A stretch of DNA of 64,000 nucleotides, taken from contig CAUEEP010000759.1 in assembly GCA_958450365.1 (NCBI GenBank), positions 2,605,001 to 2,669,000 of the forward strand, read 5' to 3'. A program made the position numbers and the translations under genes. The notes beneath the pieces were generated by a model, which was not told the origin of the DNA, searched no databases, and was given only the letters and a program-made list of their open reading frames with translations. Positions 10,176-22,000 of the stretch are shown here, in pieces (within the stretch, counting starts at the first letter, position 1; each line of letters starts with the position of its first letter). The DNA is from Mesorhabditis belari. Its lineage: Eukaryota; Nematoda; Chromadorea; Rhabditida; Rhabditidae.

Positions 10176-13100
10176 ATGTCATTGATGGGGAAACCGCCTG
10201 CACCTCCTCCGTTCTCGGAGTTGTGTCAGGTAGGATAAATTGTAAACACCGAGATTCTCTAAAGATTCTTCTTTCTTCTTAAAAATGTAAACTGTAAAAT
10301 TTCTTGATTTTCTAGGCTTGGGATATGCCGTCGCGTTCATGGATCGACTACTTCTTGCGACCAAATGAATTGTCGTCACTTTTAAGAGAAACTAGAGAGA
10401 ATCAGGGTGAGTTTAGATTTGATTCAAGATTTAAAAGATTTTAGAAAAAACAAATACGCCTTCGATTTTAGACACTATCGCCGCGTTGACCCTACAATAT
10501 GTGGAGCAGACGATAGCTTTGGAGAAAGATTTGGCCTCTTTGCGGAAAAGAACTCTCGCATTGACGGAACCATCTGAACGAATGGAAAGTGAGGGATTTT
10601 CATAATTACAGTCGAACTTCAATATAACTCGGGATCGAAAACTTTGATATAACAAAGCTAAAAGGTGGCTCAAAGTTTCTGCATAGCTGCCCTGGATGGC
10701 CAGTGATTGCATTTAGCTGTGGCAGCTATACAGAAATTTTGGGTACGTTTTAGAATTTCAAATTCGTTATAGTTGCCGTTAATGCTGTAATAATAACCCA
10801 CTTCTCTCATACAGTCGCAAAAGTTTTTTAGTATTTTATTTTTTAAAAGCGCCCGTACTTTCAAAAAATGCGTCTATATAGCTGAATATCTTGAACGGTC
10901 TTTTGCTGGTTTTTATAGGGCGAGAAATTGTTACCGTAGATTAGACGAAAGCTATGGTAGAATTAATTCTGATATATATATATATATATATATATAAAGG
11001 TTCTGTCACATTGAATTTGAGACTCCCAAACGCATTTTTTTTGACAGTTTTTCATAGTTTTTCCGGAATTTTTAGTGTTTTCAAGGCTTTTCTTTATGCA
11101 ATCATTGTAGAGGAGACTGAAATGATTGAAATGAATGAAACTCGATTGGTATACAAATAGTCGTAGTTCTAGAAAATCACTTTTGAGACCGGAGGAGGAC
11201 TCCTTTAAAGATAAGCTTTATTTTTAGCTTTAACTGTAAAACTTGATTTTTAGCGGAAACCGATGTTCAATATCTACAGTACAAGAAAAGTCTCACTTGG
11301 CTGTGCACAATGGCCTGCTTTGCTGCGATCGATTGGGCTTTTGAGAAGATTTTGGATGAAAAACGGTATTTAATCGATTTAAACGTCGTTTTTCTTCTTT
11401 GTATTAACTAAAATTTTAGACAAAACGCTCACCTTGTGCGCTACTTAATTGAGAAAACGAATGAGTGCATCATTGCGTCGAAAAAGGAGGTACAAATTTT
11501 TTGGCTTATAAAAATTTGGATTACGTTACAAGTACTAAGTCTTGCACCCAAATTCATTTTTAATTCAATAAATCTAAGGCTAACAAATAAGGTACGATTT
11601 CTTTCATTAGATAGCCCAATTCTCTTGTAAATGAGACTCTGCTCAATTCTCTCTATTGCTCATTTCTCTTGCAAATGATTTTTGAAAGTTTCTGAAAAGC
11701 TTTATTTTTAAAGGTTTTACATTAGTAAGAAGCTAAGTGATATGTTCAAAAACGACAAGGTCTGATGATGCGATTTGGATTGTTTCTTTCAATGAAACCT
11801 ATTTTGATGACATAATGAAAAAGATAGAGCACAAAAAGTTAGGTTTACAACCGAAATTTCAGAATAATCCGTTTAGTGGTTTTCTTTATGTGCTCATTTG
11901 TTCAATATTTTTAAAAATACCACTTCTTATTCTCGTAGATTATTAATTTTTAATTAATTTTAAATTTAAAATGTTCAAAAGATTGAAAATACTAAAAAAT
12001 TATTTAAAAATGGCAAAAAGTAAACGATAAACTTTTAACATGAAAGAAATCTTTTGGTATTTTGATAGTTTAAGGCTCGTTCATTTAGATAATGAAATAT
12101 ATGATGCAAGACTTTAGTCCTTTAGTCAACCTAGTATTTCACCATTTTCAGCATCTCGTCAATTTCTCCCAACTTCTCTACGCTCGTTTCTGTCTTCATA
12201 TCAACAAGAAGATGCGCATTCCACCGCCAGCCGGGAAACCACAAACGAATAATCCGTTTGTTATTTGGCGTTAAAATGTAGCTATGCTTCACTTTTAGAA
12301 ATGCTCAAGAAGATCGGGGAATCATTGTGGCGATGAGTCATCGAAAAGCCATTGCTGAGGTTGATTTTTGCTTTATGATCTTGTTTAATTGTCGAAAAAT
12401 TACAGATTCGAGAATTTTGCAAAGATGCGGCGACGGAGCTCGAGAAAATGGTGCTAGAGGCGAAAACGAGAAGAGTCGAGGTGCCGACGATTGACACGTT
12501 TTTGGGACCATTTCTACAGGTTGATGATTGCTGCGGAGTGTTAAATTGTGTGAAATGCCATTGTTAAATTGTGTGAAATGCCATTGTTAAACATTAATTT
12601 CGTTTAGTATCGAGACAACTATTTGTCGGTGGCACTGATAGGCAAAGATTTGACACTTGACGGTGTACCGATGCCCGATTTTGAGATCGTTCATCAACAA
12701 ATACCCGAAAATGAGCTGCTGAATGTGGTGAGTTGCTCTTAGACTCGGGGAAAGTCTTTAGAATTTGTGTATTCTATTGTTTTTTTTTTTTATTTTAGCT
12801 TCGCTACGAGCTTGCCTGCTACTACTTTCAATTGCTCAAGTTCGACGATGCGCGGAAATATTTTGGAGATGTATGTTGAGAAGTTATTTAGATTAGTTGT
12901 ATGTTTATTTTTAGTTGACGAGTCATTTGCCGAAAGAATTAGAGAAAATTTCGATTTGTTTCATCAATCGTGAAGAGTTGAATGGGTTAGTGAATTGAAT
13001 AGAAAGTAAAGAAAAATATCGTGGACATGAGAAAAACTCAATCATTTCAGATACTTGATCGCTGTCGGATTACCCCAACTCGCGTATGTTGCTCAAAAAG

Positions 13101-16100
13101 CGGACTTGAAAGTGGAAGAAATGGTAAAGAGTTAATCCTTAAGCTTATAAGATTTCCATTTTTCAGACATTCACCGAGGACAATTCGCTTAGCCGACGCT
13201 TCTGGATCACTCGGGAACACACAGAGACACAAACAAGAGAACAATCAAGGATACAAATTTTAAAGGTTAATCAACGATCAAATCTAATAGATAACATACA
13301 TGTTTAGGTCGAAAATCTGGCTAGGGACACAATCGATGGACTACCCGTCTATCCGTCGACTGCTTTTCGTGACTTTCAACCACCACAAATTACTCGATAT
13401 CTACAAGTGTGTTCTGAACGTTTTTCTAAGAGCAACCAGTGATAGCATTTTTTTTTAAAAATCTATGTTGTACCTTTTAATTATACCTTTTTTTAGGCGA
13501 TCACCCGATTGTGGCCTCGTTTACGTAATGTCTCATTGCATCGATCTCTCCTCTACTACATATCGATGAGTGTGCCGAGATTCACCGAAAGTGCTGAGGT
13601 TTAATTGAAGCAGCTTCACTTGATCACTAGATTTTTTCAGAAAAACAGATTCACGTTGACTGAGTTGAGAAACATGGTGACGATGAGTAGTCAACTACCG
13701 AATCGATCCCCACCATCGGCATCCATCATTTCGGGTTGGTTTTGGAGGGCTTTTGAAGGCTTTTGAAAGGCGATCAAAGGAAAGACGAACGATCGGAAAA
13801 CCTTTAACTTTTAGGCCTTCTCGCCTCGGAGAGTCTCTATTGGAATTTGGTAACGTCGTTTGATGTGAATTCTCTCAAGAATATCTTGCATCAATTGCTA
13901 CAACTCGATAGTAGAATCAATTTGCCGATTTTGGTAAGTTTTTATTCTATTTAGTAAGTTCTAATTGAATTTCAGTACAAATATCCGGAAATGCTAGCCG
14001 ACAAAGTGTTGAGTCATCAGAATCCACAGAAATTCCATGCTTTGTTATTGGGAAAACTTGAACAATTGGCAAGGTTACAGGTAAGATTTTGAAAGAAAAC
14101 CTTTTCAAGTAAACGCTTTTAGAATATCCCAAAGTGGAGAGAATTTCTGAATGGTGTCGTCCAACAAATCCCGATTTTGGCACATCAAGACGGCGTCTTT
14201 AAAGAGGCATATCTGAGCAGAAGAGTCGAAAATAATGATCGCATTTTTAGGCAATTATCGTACAAACTCGAGCCCTGAATCGACAACTACAATATGCGCA
14301 TTGTGCAATTGAACGTGAGAAACTGACCATTCTGTATAATCCAATAAACCTATCGCATTTTAGAAACAGCAATTCGAGAACAGGTAATTCTGGTGAAAAA
14401 AATCATTAAACACAATGAGAAACGCAGCTCCGAATTCATGGTTGAGGTGAGTAGCATAAGCATAAACAAATGCAGTTAATTTTTTCAACTTTAGTGCGTC
14501 GCTTTCCTCTTGAATGTCGATGAGGGAGACTCGGTGCTTAACGATATACCGTGGGTTTTATTTGTACAATTTTCCAAAAAAATTTTTTTAGACAAACCGC
14601 TGCCGCTGATGCTCCATATTTGATGTTGGCGAAATTGTTGGCTGCCTGGATTCAGGTAGAGAATTTTTGGAGTTTTTGATGATTTAGGGAAACAACTAGT
14701 GCTGCTAACGCTAAAGATTCGCTGCCGCCTAGTTTGCTAAAGATTCGAGTTAGATTTGCTTTTGTGCCTCACTACGAAAACCATCATTACATTACGCTTT
14801 TCACTGCTCGAACGCACAAATTAACATTTGGTGCACATTGTAAAAAGGAATTGATTTATCGGGTAGCAGAGACTAAAAAACGTACACTCGAATCACACAA
14901 CGAGTGAACTAAAATCTTGCCACTTTAACACTAATCAACAATTAAAACGAACACCAATGTAATAACAACATAAATGTTAGCAAAAATTTTTTGCATCAAC
15001 TTTCTGCTTAAGCCTTTTCATTCATCTCGTCCAATCGGTCTTTGAGTTCGTTTTTGGGCGCCCAGGGGTTCCATCTAGTTGATCCTTGGAGTTCCTCCTT
15101 GGGCGCCAAGCGAATCGTGAATTTAAGGGTCCCTACCGGTCATCGACTTCCAGCAACCTCGGAGACGAAGCGCTTCAGGCGGAACTTTTTTGTATAGTAA
15201 ACTTTTTTGCAGCGTGCACGAAATCATATTTGACTTTTAAGAGCTGAAAAATATATTGATACACATTTTCAATGGTACCCCATTTCATTTAAAGTTTTGG
15301 ATTTGGAAATGCTATGATGACAAGCAAGTCCAGTAGAACCGTAAAATAGAATAAAACGAGCACTACAAACCCTCAATTTCTAGGTACTCACAAAGCCGCA
15401 TGCAACAAAAGTCGACTTCACGAATAGCTTTGCTCATTTCATCGATATGAATGGAATCTTTTTGTCGGCCTCTGGGTAAATTTGAATTACATTTTTTAAA
15501 ACAATCATTTTCAAAGCAATCGTTTTTAGAAAAGAAAATGAAGCGATGAGAAGAAGATTGGAAAAAGAACGAGGCGATTTGTTGGCTTTCATCAAATTGT
15601 TGACGGTGAGTGCAGCTTTGACAGTCTTATAAATTAGTCTTTATCCAGGAACAAGAGCAGCTCTCCCTATTGATCTCTCATTTGTGCCATCTCTACAATC
15701 GTCATCTCTTCACGACGAATCGACCGACGCTTGCACTCGAATTTCAATATAAAGAACTGTGGAACAATAATCTTGAGTGAGATTTATCCTTATTTAATCT
15801 GTATTCTTTAAAACAATCCTTTTTTTAGAATGCTGAACGCTCACGAGGACTTTATCGATTCATCTCTTTTGGCGGCTCTCACAACTGGTCTTCGTCTCAA
15901 CCCGATGAATGCTTTTTGGTTGAGGAGTCTTGCTGACTATCGTTACAGTAAGTTTTAATTGAACTACAGGGTTAGGCAAAATTATCCGGACAAGAGTTCA
16001 TCATTGGAACTTTACAGTCAACCAACTTAGCCGTTTAATTTTCTCCATAGTATAGATTTATTCATTCTATAACCTATTGGGAAATTACTGATAGGAAAGA

Positions 16101-17200
16101 TCCGTTGGTCGGCTTTTTTTCGATCCACAAAGCATCGGGTAAAATTGATCCTGGCACGGAGCTTCGTTTTCCTTCTTTTCAGCGCTTTTTGGTTTCTGAA
16201 AAACTCGAGAAAAACAAAGTTAAGCCTAGAAAAGTGTGACTACTTTTTTTTCTAAGAGAATTAAGAGTTTATAGAAAAAGAATTATAGGAGTTTTATGGA
16301 ACGATTGACGAATAACATTCAAAAAAATTTCTTATCTGGGTAATTTTTGCTCAACCCTGTATATAAAGATGAAAAAAAACAGCAAAAACTCTTTTCAGCA
16401 AAAGGTGAAACCGATGAGGCATTGGTGCTGTACATGGAGACATTGTGTGCATGCACGGACAATCAAATGATGCAACCATTTCCTGAGGTGTTGCTGAATG
16501 ATTTGGTGAGTTTGAATTTTGAAATGATTTCCATTTTCAACCAATTTCTCTTTTTAGATGTGGTATCGGATGCGAGTTTGTCTCACTTCAATTGGAATGC
16601 ACACACTGGCTGCACTCATCGCTCAACTCATCACCCTTGCCGACTATAGACTTGAGCAATATCAAGTGGCTGCTGAGGTGAGCTGAGAGCTGAGATCTGA
16701 GATCTGAATGTTTTTTTGCTGTAGAAGGCTATGAGCTTTAAGCTTTTAAGTCTCTAAACAAAACGAAAGCCACATTTTTCAGAACATTTCCACCCAACAC
16801 GTGCTCGATGCATTCGATTCGCTCACTTATTTATGTTTTGATCATCAATTGACTGAGGTTGGTCATTTTATTTGTGGCTTTTATAAAATCCATTCACAAA
16901 CATATCTAATTGAGAGATTTATAGAGATTTTTATTGAGAGATTTTCTGTTTCTTAATCAATTATATTCATTTTAGGCGCTCACTGATGCTTTCGAGAAAA
17001 TGGAGATGCAAAATAGGACTGATGCTTTTGTGAGTTTAGGCTAAAGTTTTAAATTTGATGAACTTTTCTAGATTCAATCGGCTTCTCATCCCGCACTGAA
17101 TGTCTCGAATTCGCTAGAAGTCTTTACCTCCGAGAAATCTCGTCGTACTTCTTCACTTCTTCGTTGTCTTGCTGCTTTATCGTTCTCCATTCATCATTGA
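10176..17200 (+). CDS. ints-8: Integrator complex subunit 8 (INTS8)
   Basis: INTS8 is a helical-repeat scaffold subunit of the nuclear Integrator complex, which cleaves snRNA 3' ends and attenuates transcription; it helps recruit PP2A. About 32 short exons read from 10176 (MSLMGKPPAPPPFSELCQAW) to the stop at 17198-17200. Landmarks matching the family: IDYFLRPNELSSLL near the N-terminus, LRYELACYYFQLLKFDDARK, CVAFLLNVDEGDSVLND then APYLMLAKLLAAWIQ, a C-terminal TPR-like part AKGETDEALVLYMETLCACT, and DAFDSLTYLCFDHQLTEALT near the end. One intron (14207-14250, 44 nt) starts with GC rather than GT. Intron 10589-11252 begins a segment resembling a transposon end (CAGTCGAACTTCAATATAAC at about 10608) and holds a (TA)n run at 10972-10996. 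Intron 14656-15383 (728 nt) is unclassified. Intron about 15951-16398 contains a mariner-type MITE. AATAAA at 17763. Exact borders of a few exons are uncertain. Confidence 0.88.
15967..16359. mobile_element. Tc1/mariner-type MITE in INTS8 intron
   Basis: A 393-bp segment with about 23-bp terminal inverted repeats: left CAGGGTTAGGCAAAATTATC, right end the complement of CAGGGTTGAGCAAAAATTAC. It is flanked on both sides by TA (15965-15966 and 16360-16361), the target duplication of Tc1/mariner elements. No transposase is visible. Confidence 0.85.
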
Positions 17201-17317
17201 TCTCCATTTCTCTTTTTCTTATCTTTTAATATTGCTAAAATGTCTTATTTCAATTTGTCCATCAATAGCTTCTCCGTTTTATCGTTTTTCTGGCTTCGTG
17301 CAGACGGATTTTATTTT

Positions 17318-17490
17318 CTTTACCCCTAGAGGAATTGAACCCGTGACCTTTCTTAATCAAAAAGTGTAAAAACAAAGAAAACAAAAAGCAAAATGGCCGG
17401 GATCGAACCCGAGACTAACCAAGCCCAAGGTTGCTCAACTTGGCAAATCGAAGGCTGGGATGCACTACCACTCGGCCACGCGGTAGCATG
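17318..17490 (-). other. tRNA-like / SINE-like sequence with Pol III A and B boxes
   Basis: On the minus strand TGGCCGAGTGG (perfect A box, about 17475-17485) is followed about 55 nt on by GGTTCGATCCC (B box, about 17401-17411). A second B box, GGTTCAATTCC, follows about 70 nt further (about 17329-17340). The acceptor and D stems do not pair properly and the T loop appears one base short, so it is not a functional tRNA. A tRNA-derived SINE or pseudogene fits best. Confidence 0.5.
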
Positions 17491-18249
17491 TAGTCTTTAA
17501 TTTAGCTTTTTAGGGAAAACGGTCAAATTATGTGTCAAATATTATTAGATTTTTGGAAACTATGTAAAAAGTTAGATTTGTAATGTCAAACAACTTTCAG
17601 ATCGACTAGTTCAGCCGTTTTTTCTAAAAACAGCGGAACAGACACAACACACACATACTCTCTCGCTTATAATAAGTTGGATTTGTCGCTTTTTGGTGTT
17701 ATTTTGACGGGTTTTCACACTTTGTCGATGTTGGTTTTTTTCGGCTTTTTTATAGATACCACAATAAATTATTTTTCTGATACAAAATCGTTTTTATTGT
17801 TTTTGTTATTGTTGTTATACCAAAACAAGTTAATCTCTCGAGAAGTGCGTTAGAAAGAAAAGGAAGTTAAAGGAAGTTAGAAAGGTTTAAAGTTGGTGGT
17901 GGTAAGGCAAATTTCTTTATATAGGTCACTTCTAGATTTGTCTTAAAATCTGTCTTTGTCTTAAAATTCGGAAGTGTACTTGTTAAGATGGTTTGTAAAA
18001 GATTCCTCGAGTAGCCGTCTAGAGGTGTGTCTCGTATTTGGTGTTGTGTCAAATAAAAGGTGATCAACTCAATGAAATTTTTAACATTTAGATGTAAATG
18101 TGCGCATTAATCGATGTTTTGTTATTAACTTTAGTAATTTGACTTATGAATTCAAAAAAACTCGAAAAATTTAGATCTCATACTTTAGTTTAAGTAGTTT
18201 AAGTCATTATGCAATGTGTAAATGGAGAAAGTGTGCAGAAATTTGTAAA

Positions 18250-18368
18250 ATTGTTCTTCCTCTTTTTCCTCTTCGTCTTCTTCCTCTTCGTCTTCGTCTT
18301 CTTCCTCTTCATCATCATCTTCTTCATCATCTTCTTCTTCCTCTTCTTCTTCCTCTTCTTCTTCCTCT

Positions 18369-18400
<32 letters not shown>

Positions 18401-18420
18401 TTCTTCTTCTTCTTCTTCTC
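18250..18420 (+). repeat. CTT/CCT microsatellite
   Basis: About 170 nt of CTTCTTCTT and CTTCCTCTT words (GAA/GAG on the other strand). Long acidic or basic open frames here are artefacts of the repeat. Confidence 0.95.
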
Positions 18421-19034
18421 TTTTCCTTATATTCTTTTCCATTTCTGGTTTGAAGTTGATTAAAATTCTCGCTTTGTTTCAAATTCCCAATTGTTAATCT
18501 CTTGAACTGAAGCTCAAAAACTGTCTTCTTAATCTCGGGGAATGATTGTTTGAACCAATTGTTGCTTGGTATTGAAACCAAGCAACAATCTTAGTCTTGT
18601 TTTAAAAAATCTTGGTCTTGGTTTGAAGCCAAGAGCAAGCACCTCTTCTTCGTCTTCTGCTTCTTCTTCTCCACTCCCACTCTTTTCTAACCTAATATCT
18701 TGGTTAACTATTCGTTTTTGCCAAAGAAACCAAATAAGAAACTTTTTGATTGATAAGGCTTGATATTTGATGTTTATTTGGTATTAACTGGTTTCGAGAG
18801 AACTGAGCTTAAATTACGTTTCATCCAAAACTATTCAGAATAAAACGTTTCATCCAAAACTATTCAGAATTAGAGTTCCTCTTGAATAATGTTCCTCTTG
18901 TGTTTCTAAAATGGATCTATTTGAGAAAACTATCGTAGTTAAACCATTAGTTTTCCTCCAATCAGCCAAATTTTGATATGATTCAATGAGCCTTTATTTT
19001 TGAGGTCTAAATATATTTTTTTTTGTTTTTAGTG

Positions 19035-22000
19035 ATGAGACGACGAAGTCGACTCGATTCGGAGATCGATTGCACAAAGAATCACGATGAGAACTCAAGG
19101 ATTTTGATCAGAGAAAGGTAACAATTAAATGGGTTTTATGGTTTAAAGTAGATTTACGCAATCAAAATCTTACCTGTTACCTGTGAGCTGTTAGCTGTGA
19201 GCTGTTAGCTGTTGGCTGTTACCTGTTAGCTGTGAGCTGTTAGCTGTTAGCTGTTACCTGTTACCTGTTAGCTGTGAGCTGTTAGCTGTTACCTGTTAGC
19301 TGTGATCTGTGAAAATTTATCCCAAGCACACTCTGTTTGTGTCCTTTTGAGCCTGAGCTTTTTTTTACGTCATCGCTAGGCGATATTCTTACGATCAAAA
19401 GCCTGATTTTCGGGTTCGTAGGCAAAAATATTAATCACAAACGCCGTTTGGTTCGATTGGAAAAAGTTCGGGTCAGGTCATGCGACCATCCCCCAACTTT
19501 TTTTTCGTTTTTATGAACCTGGGATTTTTGTGCTTGGGTAAACCAAAATAGCGCAATGTTTTCAAGAATTAGTTTTTAATGGCTAGCTCTTTCATACAGC
19601 GTGCTAACATTTAAAATTTGGATACTTTCTTGGGTGGAAGGGGTCACTTTTGCATTTGCTTAGTCGAATCTAGTGTTTTTTGGCGCTTTATGTCGAGTTC
19701 TGAAGAGAGAGATCGATGCTGAAGCGATTGGTGCTAGTTTAGGCTGCTGATAATCCTATTCGATGATTTGCTCTGTTTCCTAGCCGGCTTTACTTCAGCA
19801 TAGCCATCGAACGTTTTCTCAAAGCTGATTACACTTGAAAAGCTGCAATAATAACTTGCAAACATTTTGGAAACACTTTAAAATTAGCGCCAATCGCTTC
19901 AGCATAGATTTCTTTCATCTTCGATAAATGCCGCTCAAAACACTAGATTCGACTAAGCAAGCGAAAAGTGGACCCTCCCAACCACCAAAGTATCAAAATT
20001 TTGGGTACTATTGGCTTTGACGGGGGGAGGGGCTCATTTTTTATTTACCAAAACCATTTATTTTCTTTTGCCTCTATCAGTCAATTTAAGTTAGAAAATG
20101 AATATTTAAGTGGTTAAAAATAGTTTCGGCTCTAGTTTTGACCTTGAAAAGTGCTCCAATAGTCGATAGCGGAATCTACGCATGAAATTACCCCAGAAAC
20201 CCCAGAAAAGTGGTTTTGAAGACAAAAAAAAGTCGACTCCCAACTACCTTAGTATCAAAAATTGTTATAAGCTTTTGAAAAGTGAAAACTTTAAACGTAC
20301 TTCTTCTTAAACTTAAATTAAACTCTTAAATTTTAGAAACGAGGTACTAAGATGGAAATCGTCAGTGGAGATCAAGACGCCGAATCTTTTCATTCCACCA
20401 CAAATCGCCACTTTCATAGAGTCGTTGCCTTTTGCGAAATTTGCGGTTTCCAAGTAGGGGGAGATAAACGTGTAAACTTTCATTATTTGCTTTTTTTTAG
20501 AGAAGCAAATCGTTTCGCTTTGTTGAGCCATTCGCCGGATCGAAAATTGGAACTTTACAGCTTCGATAATCACGTTCCGTATGCGGAATCCGAGATTGAA
20601 AGTGGTTTTTGATAGAGTTACCCGTTAAAATCCTCTCATTTTAGTACCTGATGATGATTTTGCGTCCTATTGCATGCTTCATTTCACGAATTCATCGCTA
20701 TTATTGTTGGCAACAAGAAGCAATTGTTTCATTGATGTCTTTGATTGTTATGGATACCTTTGTTACACGATTCCCTTGGTATGTCTTTTGATCTTTTTGT
20801 AACAAATTTATGTTTTTAATCTCTAGGAATGTAATGAGAACAATTTCGATTTAATGGGAGCTGTTTGTTGTCTGCAAACGGTGGCAATCGCCTCGAGTTC
20901 CGATGATCCAAACAAATTCTACGATCATTTATACGTTCTACAATATAACGGAAACTTTTCAATTTACAAAATAGGGTATGTTTTTTTGTTTGTTTGTTTG
21001 TTTTGAAGAGTAAACACTCTTTTTCAGGAAATTGAGCGGCTACTTTAAAGTGTGCTCACTAAATCTCAATGTTGGCCTTTGTGGATCGTTCTACTTTTTG
21101 CAATCCTGCAATTTGATACTTGTATCGACACATTATAAGGTTTATTAGTTATTGGTGTTATTGAATTCTTGGATACTTGTGACTCTTACACCCACTACTT
21201 TACATTTATTTCAATATGGTTCGGATACGGTTCAAATATGGTTCCAAAATGGTTCCAATATGGTTCGGATACGGTTCAAATATGGTTCCAATATGGTTCC
21301 AATATGGTTCGGATACGGTCAACAATATGGTCCCAATATGGTTTGCAAAGAATGCATAGGATTTGCATAGAATAAACTTTTGTTGTTTATAAAAAGAAAG
21401 ATTTTATTTCAGTAATAGAACAATTAGAAAATTTAGTGAGAATCTAATGGCACTTTGACCAAGTCGATTAAAGCGGACAGCCAAGAATCTATGGCTTATA
21501 AAAGCTTCAAAGCTGCTCTCGGAAATGGGAAAAGATTTTGAGAAAATTCTTTTCCCCTTCAAAATTATCACATCGAGATTTGAATCTAATATCTAATAAT
21601 ATTTGAATCGAGAGGCTAGCTTAAGTAAGAAGCGCATTCTATTCAAATTTGGGGTGTTATTGGAATAAATGTAAAGTGGTGAGCGTAAGAGTCACAAGGA
21701 CCAATTCTCGCTATTTACCATTAATTTACAGAAAGCGGACGCAAAACCGATTGCCGGTTTAAGCACTTTTCGCCTCGTTGATGGACCGCCGCACGTTGAA
21801 GCGATTCGAGTTGCTAAAACGCAGAGCACGATGACCACAATTTTATCAAGACTTCCTTTCTCGTTTGGGTTGGTTTAAAGAGATATGATCAAGCAAAACT
21901 TCTGTACTTGTTGACCATGCGTTAAAAACAAACATGGAAATTCTTGTGGCCTGGTGGACATATCATTGCTGAAAAAGTCTCAAACAAATTACAGATCACC

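Larger units (their letters stand above)
17201..19034. other. Intergenic, INTS8 to NBAS
   Basis: 1.8 kb without a gene. It holds AATAAA at 17763, a tRNA-like/SINE-like piece (17318-17490), a CTT microsatellite (18250-18420), and a pair of direct repeats CAAGCAACAATCTTAG / AACCAAGAGCAAGCACC-like around 18570-18640. AATAAAACGTTTCATCC is part of a 29-bp direct repeat at about 18818-18870. A TTTTTAG acceptor lies just before the NBAS start. Confidence 0.6.

Noticed and set aside
18185..18463. Acidic, basic and hydrophobic frames
   Set aside because: Translations of a CTT/GAA microsatellite.
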